64,000 nt of DNA. Source: VAZQ01 sp035293945. Lineage in GTDB: Bacteria > Pseudomonadota > Alphaproteobacteria > Rhizobiales > Xanthobacteraceae. Under the pieces are notes generated by a model that was given only the letters and a program-made list of their open reading frames with translations, ran no database searches and was not told the origin of the DNA. Positions 34,982 to 44,515 of the stretch are shown here, piece after piece (the stretch's first letter is position 1; the number at the start of each line of letters is the position of its first letter). The stretch lies in the NCBI GenBank assembly GCA_035293945.1, contig DATGLV010000015.1, positions 62,001 to 126,000 of the forward strand, read 5' to 3'. Made by a program: the position numbers and the translations under genes.

Positions 34982-35872
34982 CTAGTTTATCAGGCCGGCG
35001 TGCACCATGGCGGCGCGCACTGCGGCACGCGTTGCGGCCGCGACCGGGACCATGGGCAGGCGCACCGTCTCGTCGCACTTGCCGAGGATGGACAGGGCAT
35101 ATTTCGCCGGCGCCGGGTTGGTCTCCAAGAACAGGGCCGTATGCAGCGGCATGAGCTTGTCCTGAAGGTTGAGCGCGGCCGCATAGTCACCGCTGAGGCA
35201 TGCACTTTGAAACTCGGCGCAGAGGCGCGGAGCAACATTCGAGGTCACCGAGATGCAGCCGTGCCCGCCGTGCGCCATGAAGCCGAGCGCGCTCGCATCC
35301 TCGCCCGAAAGCTGATTGAAGGAAGGTCCCATGGCTTGGCGCTGCTGCGAGGCACGTATGACGTTGGCGGTGGCGTCCTTCACGCCCGCAACATTCGGCA
35401 ACTCGAACAGGCGCTTCATGGTGTCGACCGACATGTCGATCACGGAGCGGGCCGGAATATTGTAGATGATGATGGGAATTCCGATCGCGTCGTTGATGGC
35501 CTTGAAGTGGTGGTAAAGCCCCTCCTGGGTCGGCTTGTTGTAATAGGGCGTGACCACCAGGACCGCGTCCGCGCCCGCCTTCTCGGCATGCTGGGACAGC
35601 TCGATCGCCTCCTTGGTCGAGTTCGAGCCCGCACCGGCAACGACCGGCACGCGCCCCTTGGTCTCCTCGACGCACCATTCCACGACCAACTTGTGTTCTT
35701 CGTGGCTCAACGTCGGGCTCTCGCCCGTGGTGCCGACCGGCACGAGCCCATTGGTTCCCTCGGCAATCTGCCAGCCGACCAGAGCGCGAAAGGCTTTCTC
35801 GTCGAGCGAGCCGTTCTTGAAAGGGGTGACAAGCGCCGTGAACGATCCGCGGAAGCTCGTCTTCGCCGTCAT
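34982..35872 (-). CDS. dapA: 4-hydroxy-tetrahydrodipicolinate synthase
   Basis: A 296-residue class I aldolase-fold enzyme joining pyruvate and aspartate semialdehyde on the lysine/diaminopimelate route. Active-site text is VGTTGESPTLSHEEH (Thr pair), IIIYNIPARS (Tyr) and NVAGVKDATANV (Schiff-base Lys). GSLDEKAFRALVGW is the family N terminus. It lies alone, divergent from the lytic transglycosylase, which joins two cell-wall-related genes on a shared promoter region. Length is normal. Confidence 0.95.
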   Translation of the reverse strand: MTAKTSFRGSFTALVTPFKNGSLDEKAFRALVGWQIAEGTNGLVPVGTTGESPTLSHEEHKLVVEWCVEETKGRVPVVAGAGSNSTKEAIELSQHAEKAGADAVLVVTPYYNKPTQEGLYHHFKAINDAIGIPIIIYNIPARSVIDMSVDTMKRLFELPNVAGVKDATANVIRASQQRQAMGPSFNQLSGEDASALGFMAHGGHGCISVTSNVAPRLCAEFQSACLSGDYAAALNLQDKLMPLHTALFLETNPAPAKYALSILGKCDETVRLPMVPVAAATRAAVRAAMVHAGLIN

Positions 35873-36184
35873 GTTGAAATCCTGTCCTTAAGGTCCTGTT
35901 TTGCCGGAAGATTGTCACTGCCGGGAGCGACGCAGCGTAGTCGCGATAAATTATAACACGCGAGCGGATTGGCTGTTGCGGCGCTTGCACTGCATTTTTG
36001 CACTGGATTTTGCACTGGATTTTGCGCCGATTTTGAAGTCCGCCGAGGCGGGCGGCGCGCCCCGAACACCGGTCCCCCCCGAAGCGACAAATCACATTTC
36101 TTAGCAACTCATCAACCCAATTTGGCCGAAAAGATTATGTAGGGGCCGGTTGAATCCCGCGGGTTGGGGAGGACCACCACTCGC
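35873..36184. other. Divergent intergenic region with 12-base tandem repeat
   Basis: About 310 bases between dapA and the transglycosylase. It holds TTTTGCACTGGA at 35996-36007 and 36008-36019, a degenerate third unit at 36020-36030 (TTTTGCGCCGA) and a half unit GCACTGCA before them. These could be protein-binding sites in the shared promoter area. No gene was found. Confidence 0.5.
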
Positions 36185-38467
36185 ATGGACCAAATGCACG
36201 CACACCATTCCGGCATAAGAGCCACGCTGGCCGCGGCGCTCGCCCTGGGCATGCTCGTTGCCGCCGGCCCGAACGGATGGACCGAACCCGCCGCAACTGC
36301 CGGAAAGGCTAGTCCCACCGAGAAGCTGATCGGAAAGAGCGGCGAGCGGACAAAAGTTGCCGACAAAGTCGGCTTGAGAGTGCCGCTTATTCCCGCAAGC
36401 CAAGTCCCCCTGCCCCGCCCACGGCCGCAGCGGATAGCTGTCAGCGCGCCGTCGTCGCCGGCGGCTCCGACCAAGATGGCGCTCGCTTCGATTAACCCCG
36501 CGACCCCTGCGCCGGCCGCGAAGATCGCGACGCCGCCCATGGGTCTTGATCTGTCCGCTGAGGAATTTTCCAGCCTCAAACAGGCGATCACGCTCGCCCG
36601 TAACGGCAAGACAGGTGCGGCCACTGATCTACAGAAGAGCCTCGAGGATCCCCTGGCCCGCAAGCTGATCGAATGGGTGCTGCTGCGTAGCGACGACAAC
36701 ACCGGCGATTATTCCCGCTATGCCGCTTTTATTGCCGCGAACCCGAGCTGGCCGGGGATCCACTCGCTGCGCCGTCGCGCCGAGGCCATGCTCTGGCAGG
36801 AGCAAGATGATCCCAGCTTCGTGCGCGCGATCTTCGCCAAGGAAGCCCCGCTTTCCGCCAAAGGCCATCTCGCGCTTGCCCGCGCCATGCTGGCCCAAGG
36901 CGATCGCGCGGGTGCGCAAGCCCAAGTGCGCGTGGCGTGGCGGAACGAGGCTCTCGGCGCGGACCTTGAGAACCAAGTTTACGACACCTTCAAGGATCTG
37001 CTTACGCCGGCCGATCACCATGCGCGCATGGAAATGCGCCTCTATGCGGAGGATGTGGACGGCGGCCTGCGCGCGGCCAACCGCGCCGGTCCGGTATCGG
37101 TCGCAATCGCCAAAGCGTGGGCGGCGGTGATCCGGAAGGCACCCAATGCCAAAGCACTGCTCGATGCCGTGCCCGCAGAGGCAAGCCAGGATGCCGGCTT
37201 TACCTTCGCCCGCGCCCAATTTTTGCGTCGCGCGGACCATGACGCCGAAGCGGCGCAATTGATCCTCTCGTTGCCGCGCGACCCGGCTCAAGCCATTGAT
37301 GTCGACCAGTGGTGGGTCGAGCGTCGGGTTCTGGCCCGCAAGCTGCTCGACGACGGAGATCCGGCCACCGCCTATCGGATCGTTCGCGATGCCGCAGCTC
37401 CCAACCGGGAGGGCTACCGCTGGGAGGCCCAGTTCACGCCCGGCTGGATCGCACTGCGTTTTCTCAACGACCCGGCAACCGCGCTCGCTCACTTCGCCAA
37501 GGTGGGCCAGGGAAGCGTCAGTCCGACCACGTTGGCCCGCGCGGGTTATTGGCAGGGGCGCGCCGCCGAGGCGCTGGGCCGCAACGACGAGGCGCGCGCC
37601 TATTATGAGGCGGCAGCCAGGCATGGCACCGCCTACTACGGACAGCTGGCGCGCGCGCGCTTGGGCTATCAGGACATGGCGCTCCATCCGGCGCAAGAGA
37701 TGACACCGGAACGCCGGGCCGCGATCGCCCAGCTCGATTTGGTGCGCGCCACCGAGCTGCTCTATGCGCTCGGCGAACGCGATCTGGTCATTTCGTTCGT
37801 CGCCGATTTGGGCGAGCGTGCGACGGATATTGGGCTACTGACTGCGCTCGCCGACATCGCCGGGCGCAACGGCGATGCACGCGCTATGACGCTGATCGCC
37901 AAGCCGGCGTTGGCGCGCGGGCTTCCGCTCGACCATTACGCGTTTCCGACCTTCGGCATCCCGCAATATCACGCGATCGGTCCAGTCGTGGACCCGAGCG
38001 TGGTGTATGCGATCGCGCGCCAGGAGAGCACCTTCTATCAAGGCGAGGTCTCAAGCGCCAAGGCAATGGGGCTGATGCAGGTCACGCCGGAAGCCGGCAA
38101 AGAGACTGCCAAGCGCTTTGGCGCCACGTATGATGAGAAACGGCTCTTGTCCGATGCGGTCTACAACGTGCAGATGGGGGCCGCAGAGCTCGGCGACCGG
38201 ATGGAAAACTACCGCGGTTCCTACATCCTGACATTTGCGGGCTACAATGCCGGACCCGGACGCGTGCGCGAATGGATCGCGCGCTACGGTGATCCGCGCG
38301 ATCCCAAGATCGATCCGATCGATTGGGTCGAGCGGATTCCGTTCTCGGAGACGCGCAATTACGTCGAGCGCGTGATGGAGAACTTGCAGGTCTACCGCGT
38401 TCGCCTGGGTGGCGGAACCCGCCTGATGATCGAAGCCGACCTGCATCGCGGCGCTGCCGCCGATTGA
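36185..38467 (+). CDS. Soluble lytic murein transglycosylase (Slt-like)
   Basis: The ATG at 36185 (MDQMHAHHSG) gives 760 residues, with GGGGAGG upstream; a TTG at 36164 is an alternative. An N-terminal hydrophobic segment (LAAALALGMLVAAGP) is a signal peptide. A long alpha-superhelical U/L region with repeated ARxLLAxGD-type helices follows. The catalytic domain near the C terminus has IARQESTFYQGEVSSAKAMG (catalytic Glu in RQES) and LTFAGYNAGPGRV. It cleaves glycan strands of peptidoglycan in the periplasm with formation of anhydro-muramic ends. Confidence 0.92.
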   Translation: MDQMHAHHSGIRATLAAALALGMLVAAGPNGWTEPAATAGKASPTEKLIGKSGERTKVADKVGLRVPLIPASQVPLPRPRPQRIAVSAPSSPAAPTKMALASINPATPAPAAKIATPPMGLDLSAEEFSSLKQAITLARNGKTGAATDLQKSLEDPLARKLIEWVLLRSDDNTGDYSRYAAFIAANPSWPGIHSLRRRAEAMLWQEQDDPSFVRAIFAKEAPLSAKGHLALARAMLAQGDRAGAQAQVRVAWRNEALGADLENQVYDTFKDLLTPADHHARMEMRLYAEDVDGGLRAANRAGPVSVAIAKAWAAVIRKAPNAKALLDAVPAEASQDAGFTFARAQFLRRADHDAEAAQLILSLPRDPAQAIDVDQWWVERRVLARKLLDDGDPATAYRIVRDAAAPNREGYRWEAQFTPGWIALRFLNDPATALAHFAKVGQGSVSPTTLARAGYWQGRAAEALGRNDEARAYYEAAARHGTAYYGQLARARLGYQDMALHPAQEMTPERRAAIAQLDLVRATELLYALGERDLVISFVADLGERATDIGLLTALADIAGRNGDARAMTLIAKPALARGLPLDHYAFPTFGIPQYHAIGPVVDPSVVYAIARQESTFYQGEVSSAKAMGLMQVTPEAGKETAKRFGATYDEKRLLSDAVYNVQMGAAELGDRMENYRGSYILTFAGYNAGPGRVREWIARYGDPRDPKIDPIDWVERIPFSETRNYVERVMENLQVYRVRLGGGTRLMIEADLHRGAAAD

Positions 38468-38554
38468 GCGGCAAGGCTAGTTCTTGACGCGTGGTCGGAC
38501 AATGCGCCTCCCGCTGTGCCGCGGGCAACGCGGCTTGGCTCTCGCGGGCGCGAT

Positions 38555-39484
38555 ATGGGTGCGATTGCGGTGGCGGCTGAAAGCGGCGTAAGCCAGTTCA
38601 TCTTGGCGAACGATGGTCTGAAACTGCACGTTCGCAGCTTCGGGACCCGGCTGGCGCAAGCTTTGCCGGTGGTTTGCCTGCCGGGACTCTCCCGCACTTG
38701 CGCCGATTTCGAGGCGCTCGCCGTCGCGTTGGCGAGCGATGCGGCGCGTCCCCGTTACGTGATAGCGCTGGACTACCGCGGGCGCGGCCGCTCCGACTAT
38801 GACCGCGACCCGGCCAATTACAATCCTGCGATCGAGCTTGCGGACGTCATCTCGGTCCTAACCGCGCTCGAGCTCGGCCCGGCGGTGTTCGTCGGCACCT
38901 CGCGCGGCGGCATCCTGACGATGCTGCTCGCAGCCGCTCGGCCGGCCGCCCTCGCCGGCGCGGTCCTCAACGATATCGGTCCCGTGATAGAGATAGCCGG
39001 GCTCGCGCGGATCAAGAGCTACGTGGGCAATCTGCCGGCGCCCAAAAGCTTCGCCGACGGCGCCGCGATTTTGCGCGGCTTGTTTGCCGGCCAGTTCCCC
39101 AAGCTCACTGACCGCGACTGGATGGAATTTTCCCGGCGCGCCTTCAAGCAAGAGAGCGGGAGGCTCGTGCCCACCCACGACGTGCGTCTGGCCGAGTCGC
39201 TTGCAAGCGTCGATCTTGCGCAGCCGCCACCGCCACTATGGGAGGGATTCGATGCGCTGGCCGGCGTGCCGGTGATGGTCGTGCGCGGCGCGAATTCCGA
39301 CATCCTCACGCCGGCGACAGTCGTGGCGATGCAGGCGCGCCGGAGCGACCTCGAAGTCCTCGAGGTGCCCGATCAAGGTCATGCCCCTTTGCTGGCCGAG
39401 CCCGAAACCATCGACCGATTGAGCGCGTTCATCGCTTACTGCGACCAATTCCACGCGCAGCACAAAACGCCGCGAGCCGGTTGA
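38555..39484 (+). CDS. Alpha/beta-hydrolase fold protein
   Basis: The ATG at 38555 gives 309 residues; a GTG at 38516 is possible. Fold features are LPVVCLPGLSRTCADF (oxyanion loop), ALDYRGRGRSDYDRDP, the nucleophile elbow VFVGTSRGGILTML (Ser in GTSRGG), VMVVRGANSDILTP (acid) and VPDQGHAPLLAE (His). No signal peptide. It resembles haloperoxidase/esterase or hydrolase proteins of unassigned substrate common in Rhizobiales. It follows the transglycosylase by 87 bases on the same strand. Confidence 0.86.
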   Translation: MGAIAVAAESGVSQFILANDGLKLHVRSFGTRLAQALPVVCLPGLSRTCADFEALAVALASDAARPRYVIALDYRGRGRSDYDRDPANYNPAIELADVISVLTALELGPAVFVGTSRGGILTMLLAAARPAALAGAVLNDIGPVIEIAGLARIKSYVGNLPAPKSFADGAAILRGLFAGQFPKLTDRDWMEFSRRAFKQESGRLVPTHDVRLAESLASVDLAQPPPPLWEGFDALAGVPVMVVRGANSDILTPATVVAMQARRSDLEVLEVPDQGHAPLLAEPETIDRLSAFIAYCDQFHAQHKTPRAG

Positions 39485-39519
39485 AGGCTCGCTCTCCCCC
39501 GCCCGCGTGAGGTACCTTC

Positions 39520-39546
39520 CCCTCCCCCAACGCTACTGGTGGAGGG
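39520..39546. terminator. Possible terminator hairpin between convergent genes
   Basis: CCCTCC (39520-39525) pairs with GGAGGG (39541-39546) between the hydrolase stop (39484) and the porin-like stop (39563). There is no long T run, so a bidirectional stop is only a suggestion. Confidence 0.3.
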
Positions 39547-39562
39547 TTCGGGCGTGCGGCGG

Positions 39563-40651
39563 TCACTCGCCGGAATTGAAAGTGCGATTTATGCGGAGAT
39601 AGGACGACCAGACGCCTTGATTGGCGAAGTAGGGATCGGCCGGCCGGCCGGAAGCCGCTCCGCCGAACCCATTGGTGTTTCCGCTGAAGCCCGACCAAAC
39701 ATAGTTATACATGGTCTGGACCGATAACGTCAGACCCGACGCCGGCGCCCAGCTGGTGCGGAGCCCCGCGCCGACATTCCCCCAATTCGATTTGCAGCCT
39801 CCGGCAGCTGCCGCGCCGTTCCCACCGCACGCGCCCGTGGTGACAAAGTTGCTGGGATCGCCATCGATCCCGACATTGGAATAGCCGGCGAACAGGCTGG
39901 TGTTGAGATTGGGCGCCCATTGATGGTCATAACCGGCCTGCACCGACCAAGCCTTGGTCAACTCCAGGCCCGAGCTGCTGTCGAAATTGGTCGCCGCATT
40001 GCCGGCGCCGAACAGATCGGGTGTCGCAAGATTGAGGCTTCCGCCGAAACCGGAGGAACCGCCCTGGCTATAGCGAATGCCGGCGCCGATGCGGTCGCTT
40101 GGGCCAAGGAGCGGAGCTTTCACCTCGCCTTCGAGCCCGACAAAATATCCCGGATTATCCTTGGCGCGCGCACAATCGACGCCGCCGGCCTGCAGGCAAG
40201 CATTGAAACCACTGAATGTGGCGCCGCTGGTGACCGCGCCATCACCCGAATAGTTGGCCCCGAGATTATGCGCTCCGCCAACCAGCGCCGCGTAGCCCCA
40301 GGGCTGCTCACTGCGGAGTGCAATCGTCGGGTCGGACCACGCATCGCCCGGATGATTGGCAGGCTGAGCCATCAGTCGGGCAGTGCCAGGCAAGCTCATC
40401 AGCGACTTGCTGCGACGGTCGTCAGCGCCGATCGTGAGTGCAAGTCCGCTGGCGCAGGCATCGCTGCCCGGGATGTAGGAATAGCTGTGGCCATCCTGAG
40501 TGCAGATTTTGATATAGGGCACCGCTTCAGACGTGCCTCCGCGATCCCCGGCCTGCGCCCCAGAAAGCATGGCCAAGCCCGCGGCCGTTCCTAATAGAAC
40601 CGACCACACGTCGGGGCGTCGAACAATGCTTTGAGCGCAGCGCGTAGGCAT
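39563..40651 (-). CDS. Porin-like outer-membrane beta-barrel protein
   Basis: A 362-residue protein with a signal peptide (LLGTAAGLAMLSGAQA). The mature N terminus, PYIKICTQDGHSYSYIPGSDAC, is a divergent form of the Porin_2 opening found in Rhizobiales porins. Later strands alternate polar and hydrophobic residues (SVQAGYDHQWAPNLNTSLFA, LTLSVQTMYNYVW) and it ends with an aromatic-rich strand but then NRTFNSGE, not the usual terminal Phe. It is shorter than the neighbouring porin, lacking much of the middle. The ATG has no clear ribosome site and directly abuts a tandem repeat, so the start is uncertain. Confidence 0.75.
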   Translation of the reverse strand: MPTRCAQSIVRRPDVWSVLLGTAAGLAMLSGAQAGDRGGTSEAVPYIKICTQDGHSYSYIPGSDACASGLALTIGADDRRSKSLMSLPGTARLMAQPANHPGDAWSDPTIALRSEQPWGYAALVGGAHNLGANYSGDGAVTSGATFSGFNACLQAGGVDCARAKDNPGYFVGLEGEVKAPLLGPSDRIGAGIRYSQGGSSGFGGSLNLATPDLFGAGNAATNFDSSSGLELTKAWSVQAGYDHQWAPNLNTSLFAGYSNVGIDGDPSNFVTTGACGGNGAAAAGGCKSNWGNVGAGLRTSWAPASGLTLSVQTMYNYVWSGFSGNTNGFGGAASGRPADPYFANQGVWSSYLRINRTFNSGE

Positions 40652-40683
40652 CGTGGAAAGCTATCGTCGTGGAGAGCTATCGT
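40652..40683. repeat. 16-base tandem repeat abutting the porin-like start
   Basis: CGTGGAAAGCTATCGT (40652-40667) is followed directly by CGTGGAGAGCTATCGT (40668-40683), one base different. The repeat touches the start codon of the 39563-40651 gene, so it occupies the place of its ribosome site and leader. Confidence 0.6.
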
Positions 40684-40923
40684 CGAAACAGCAGACTTCG
40701 TTTGCGGATAGATCGCCAACCGGCCGATTGCCGAGCGGCCATCGCCCCGAAGACGGATTCCTTTGAGGCTGTTTCACATTAGCCCAGCGTGTCCTGGAGG
40801 CAACGCAGAAGCGCCCCATTGCCATCGACATCAGACAGTTTTTGTCCAACTGTTGCGGAAAGATCACGCAGCGCCGGGCCAGTAGAAACCCGGCTAACTA
40901 GCGGCCGGCACAAGCATTTTCGC

Positions 40924-42645
40924 TCAAGAACGAGACTCTTCGGCCGGTGGTGTGCCGAAATGCCATTGGGCGCGCAAGAGCCCGCTCCAGACCCCAAGGT
41001 TCTCCGGCGTGTAATTGCCGGCGGGTGTTCCGCCGGCGCCGCCGAAGTTCAACAAGACGCCGGAGCCCATGTTCTGATCGATTCGTGAGTACATCACTTC
41101 CGCGCCGAGGTCCAAATTACGCATCGGAGTCCAGATGGTGCGGGTGCCGATCCCCCAGACCATGAAGTCGGGGTTGCAGCCGGCAACTGGAGCGCCCGCG
41201 AAGTTGGGCGTAGTCCCGCCCGTGCCACGGACCGGGCCGGTAGGCGAGGAGCAAAAAATGGTCGCGGCCTCACCCGGATAAGTAACATCGGTCAGAACCC
41301 CGAAAATCGAGGAGCGCAGCGTATCGTTCCAATGGTGCTCGTAGGCCAGGCCGACCGACCATGCTCTGGTCAGTTGGATGCCGGAGCCGGCAAGGCCCGT
41401 CCCGGAAGGCCCGACCAAGTTGGCAAATACCCCGTCCAGCGCCCAGCCGGCCGCGACTGAGCCGCCGTTGAAGCGCGAGAATGTGCCGAACGAGCCGAAT
41501 TGGCTCAGTCCCGTGTACGCAATCGCCCCGTCCGCAAATACGACATTGGCCCATGCCTTGTCGCTCTCGCCGGTCGGCACGTTGGCCACGATGCCGCCCA
41601 TCAGCGCAAAGCCCCAGCGGTCGCCCGGCGCCTGACCGGTGAACTCGGACGGCCCGCTGCTCGCTTCGCCGACATTGTCGCCGTAAAAACCGGCACGAAC
41701 CTGATGAAGCGCGCCGGCAATCTGGGCCGAGCCCCAGCCCTGATCGATGCGCAGGTTGGCGACCACGTCCGGAATCTGCGTGGCCGCATAGTCTCCGATT
41801 GGGCAGCCGGTGAAGCTTGCGCCGCTGTCCGACATCACGCTCTGGCCGCTGCAGATCGTGGAGCCGATTACGCCGGTGCTGTTCGGACCCGGAAAGCTGC
41901 CGATGGCGAGCGGATTGGTTCCCGCATCCCAGACCGCGTTGCGCCGGGTGGTGCTGTCCTCGATCGCGCCGGTCGCTGAAATGCCGAGCCCGAAATCATA
42001 GGTGTAGGCAGCGAGCAGCGTGCCGGTGTCGTAGGTGTTTGAGCCGCCACCCAAGTGATAGCTGCCGTAGCTGAAGGCGCCGTTGAGGAAGTCGAAGAAA
42101 GATTGCGACTTGCCAAGCGTCACGCCCGCGAAAGCGAGATAACCGCGCTTCCAGAATGCCGCGACGGCCGGGCTTTCCCCGGTCGATGCATCAAATCCTC
42201 CGCTGACATAGGCCTTCAGCACGCCGTACTGAGTCATTCGCCGCGCGTCGAACCAGACAGTCCCGCGCCCCTGGAACAGAAAATCGCGGCTGTCGCCGGG
42301 ACGGCTGCCGGAATCGGCGCCGCTCCCGATAAACGGCCCGCCGTTGCCGTCCGCGTCGAAGCCGCCATCAAGCCGTGCCGTCCCGCCAATCCTGATGCAG
42401 ACGTCTTCCACGCCCGGAATTTCATAGAAACCCTCGCCATAGAGACTGCAAACCTTGACGGCTCCGCCGGCGGTCTTGGTAACGGACGGGATTGGAGGCA
42501 GGTTTGGATCGGCCTTGGTGGGGGGAGGCGGGATCGGAGGCAGGTTCGGATCAAGATCCTCGGCGTGCGCAGCCGCAACCGCGGCGACCAACGCCGTCAG
42601 TCCGAGGAGAAGACTTCTCGCTGTCTTCAGCTCTCGAGCCTTCAT
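40924..42645 (-). CDS. Porin (Porin_2 family)
   Basis: A 573-residue outer-membrane porin. After a signal peptide ending AAVAAAHA, a proline-rich segment carries DPNLPPIP twice (residues 32-39 and 46-53). The Porin_2 opening follows: VKVCSLYGEGFYEIPGVEDVC, then RIGGTARLDGGFD. Barrel strands are evident throughout (GTVWFDARRMTQYGVLKAYV, SQSFFDFLNG) and the protein ends LLRAQWHFGTPPAEESRS, with the last Phe-type strand near the end. It forms a trimeric diffusion pore. Cysteine pairs (FCSS, FTGCPIG) suggest loop disulfides. The proline-rich linker before the barrel is unusual. Confidence 0.88.
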   Translation of the reverse strand: MKARELKTARSLLLGLTALVAAVAAAHAEDLDPNLPPIPPPPTKADPNLPPIPSVTKTAGGAVKVCSLYGEGFYEIPGVEDVCIRIGGTARLDGGFDADGNGGPFIGSGADSGSRPGDSRDFLFQGRGTVWFDARRMTQYGVLKAYVSGGFDASTGESPAVAAFWKRGYLAFAGVTLGKSQSFFDFLNGAFSYGSYHLGGGSNTYDTGTLLAAYTYDFGLGISATGAIEDSTTRRNAVWDAGTNPLAIGSFPGPNSTGVIGSTICSGQSVMSDSGASFTGCPIGDYAATQIPDVVANLRIDQGWGSAQIAGALHQVRAGFYGDNVGEASSGPSEFTGQAPGDRWGFALMGGIVANVPTGESDKAWANVVFADGAIAYTGLSQFGSFGTFSRFNGGSVAAGWALDGVFANLVGPSGTGLAGSGIQLTRAWSVGLAYEHHWNDTLRSSIFGVLTDVTYPGEAATIFCSSPTGPVRGTGGTTPNFAGAPVAGCNPDFMVWGIGTRTIWTPMRNLDLGAEVMYSRIDQNMGSGVLLNFGGAGGTPAGNYTPENLGVWSGLLRAQWHFGTPPAEESRS

Positions 42646-43066
42646 TTTCGAGCCCCCACCGTCAGCGGAATGAAACCGCCCCGGCGATTGACGCTTCTTG
42701 CCGGCGTCTTCGTCTTCTTTGCCTATGTGCTCCTGTGCTTCGCACGCGAGACCACACTGCCATTCCCAGAACGGTCATTCCGGACATGTGTCGTCCCAGC
42801 GCCCAAACACCTTTGGCGGCGAGAAGCAAGCCCTTCCCGCCGCTTGCGCACACACTACCCAAGCGCCTCAAGCGGGCAACAAGGAAATATCCGGCAACAA
42901 GATGTCTGGGCGGAGTTTTTTTCGGCTTGTTGCCGGAAAAGCACTCGAATGCGCCCGGGTGCAAACGCCGGTCTGCTTTGGGTCCTGCACGGTCACTGGT
43001 CTTGGAACTACATTAAGGCGCACGGCAAATCTTTGGGTCCATTAACCATAATCTTGCGGCGACTAG
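42646..43066. other. Porin upstream region with repeated GGCAACAAG sites
   Basis: About 420 bases upstream of the porin. GGCAACAAG occurs at 42875-42883 and 42893-42901, and inverted at 42926-42934. The last two form a perfect 12-base stem TCCGGCAACAAG (42890-42901) / CTTGTTGCCGGA (42926-42937). This could be an operator or a stem in a long leader RNA. A plus-strand frame at 42671 starts with a signal-peptide-like MKPPRRLTLLAGVFVFFAYV but has no supporting features. Confidence 0.45.
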
Positions 43067-44263
43067 CTACCCGGCCATGGATACCTGCGCTCCTTCGCGG
43101 GCCTTCCTGGCCGCCTGCACCCGCCCGCTCCTTTGGTAGCTCGCCATCAACAGGCGCATCTGCACCGGCACCATTGGCAGGGCGATCAGGATGAGAACCC
43201 CGAGCGGCAGATCGAATTTGAGGAGCACCGCGCAGAGGAGGCACGAGAGGCTGCCGCCAACATCCCAACCGCCCTCTGCGGCAAACTGGAAGCGCAGCGG
43301 GCATGGCGACAGCTTGCTTTCATTGTAGACCGCGCTCATCAGCGCCGGGATGTAGAGCCCGCTCAACAACGTGGTGCTCACCGCCACGATGATGACCGCG
43401 AGCGGATCTTCGCCGCACACTGACTTCAGAATGAGGCTGGCCATGAGGATCGCCGCATTGGCCCGCGTCAAGCGCCGCGCATGGCCGAGATCGATGAACC
43501 GCCCGAGCAGCATGCCGCTCAGCGCCGCCGCCAATGCGGCTATCGCGAGCAGACTGCCAAAAGCATCGTAGCGGCCGCTGGCCGCTCGAAACATGATGAT
43601 GCTCCAGGCCGTCACTGCGCTGCTGGTGATCCAACCGTCGCTGACGAACAGCCAGATGCCGGTCTGCGCGTCGGCGTAGAGACTACCGCGATCCGCCGCA
43701 GCGATGGCCGGCTCGCTGACGCGGACAAGCGGCAGGGCTGCGGCGAGCTCGATGGCGAATGCGGTTAGGAACGCCGGCCATGCGCCCAGCTCCGCCAGCA
43801 CGAGCCCGCCCGCAGCCGGCCCCAATGTCCCGGCGACCGCGCTTAAGACCTCGCGCACCGCGACTTGGGCGCCGCGCAGCTCCGCATCTCCCATCGCTGC
43901 GAAATAGGCGTGATAGGCGGTCCAATAGAAGACCTGCCCGACTGCGGCGACGACGCAAAACAAGGTTAGCATTGCCCCGCCGCCATGCACCAAAGCAAGC
44001 ATCGGGGACTGCAGAGCATGCAGGAGCGTGCCCAGCATCAGGGTCCGTCTCAAGCCCGCGCGCGGCGCCAGCATGAGCACCAGCGGCCGCAGGGCGAGGC
44101 GCAACAGCAAGATGGCCGCGAAAGCAAGAAAAACCCCCGACACGGACACGTTCTGGCGCAGCAGGAACACCGCCGAGAACAGGCCGCAAAAGGACCACGC
44201 CAGCGCATGCAGGGTGGTATGCGCGGCCAGCCGATTGATGTCGCGATTAAGGAAGAAGGTCAT
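43067..44263 (-). CDS. Major-facilitator-type membrane transporter-like protein
   Basis: A 398-residue protein with about 10-12 membrane helices, starting MTFFLNRDINRLAAHTTLHA. Repeated stretches such as FLAFAAILLLRLALRPLVLML and TLGPAAGGLVLAELGAWPAF resemble MFS helices, and the loop after helix 2 (LAPRAGLRRTLMLG) fits the basic A-like motif. It ends with a cytoplasmic basic tail. The substrate is unknown. It is divergent from the YwaF-like gene and ends about 420 bases before the porin start. Confidence 0.8.
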   Translation of the reverse strand: MTFFLNRDINRLAAHTTLHALAWSFCGLFSAVFLLRQNVSVSGVFLAFAAILLLRLALRPLVLMLAPRAGLRRTLMLGTLLHALQSPMLALVHGGGAMLTLFCVVAAVGQVFYWTAYHAYFAAMGDAELRGAQVAVREVLSAVAGTLGPAAGGLVLAELGAWPAFLTAFAIELAAALPLVRVSEPAIAAADRGSLYADAQTGIWLFVSDGWITSSAVTAWSIIMFRAASGRYDAFGSLLAIAALAAALSGMLLGRFIDLGHARRLTRANAAILMASLILKSVCGEDPLAVIIVAVSTTLLSGLYIPALMSAVYNESKLSPCPLRFQFAAEGGWDVGGSLSCLLCAVLLKFDLPLGVLILIALPMVPVQMRLLMASYQRSGRVQAARKAREGAQVSMAG

Positions 44264-44515
44264 CGATCAGGGAACTAGGCGCTGCCGGTTTGGCACGCAC
44301 AGGCGGTCGGTGTGGATGCGGCCGAGCAAGTTACTCGCTCAGTCGGAGATTGGCTCATTGATTTGCCCGTAAGCCTGGTCATACGAGCGTAACGCACGCG
44401 AATTATGGCGACGGAAAAGCGGAAGCTCGCGCAGCGAATCGTGGCGGAATCACGTGTCCGGGGTATCCTTTAATCGCAAGCCAGACAACAAATCGAGGCG
44501 ACCGCGGGGGCTTCG

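Noticed and set aside
42671..43194. Plus-strand frame with a signal-peptide-like start MKPPRRLTLLAGVFV
   Set aside because: No ribosome site, the later part is antisense to the MFS gene, and there are no family features.
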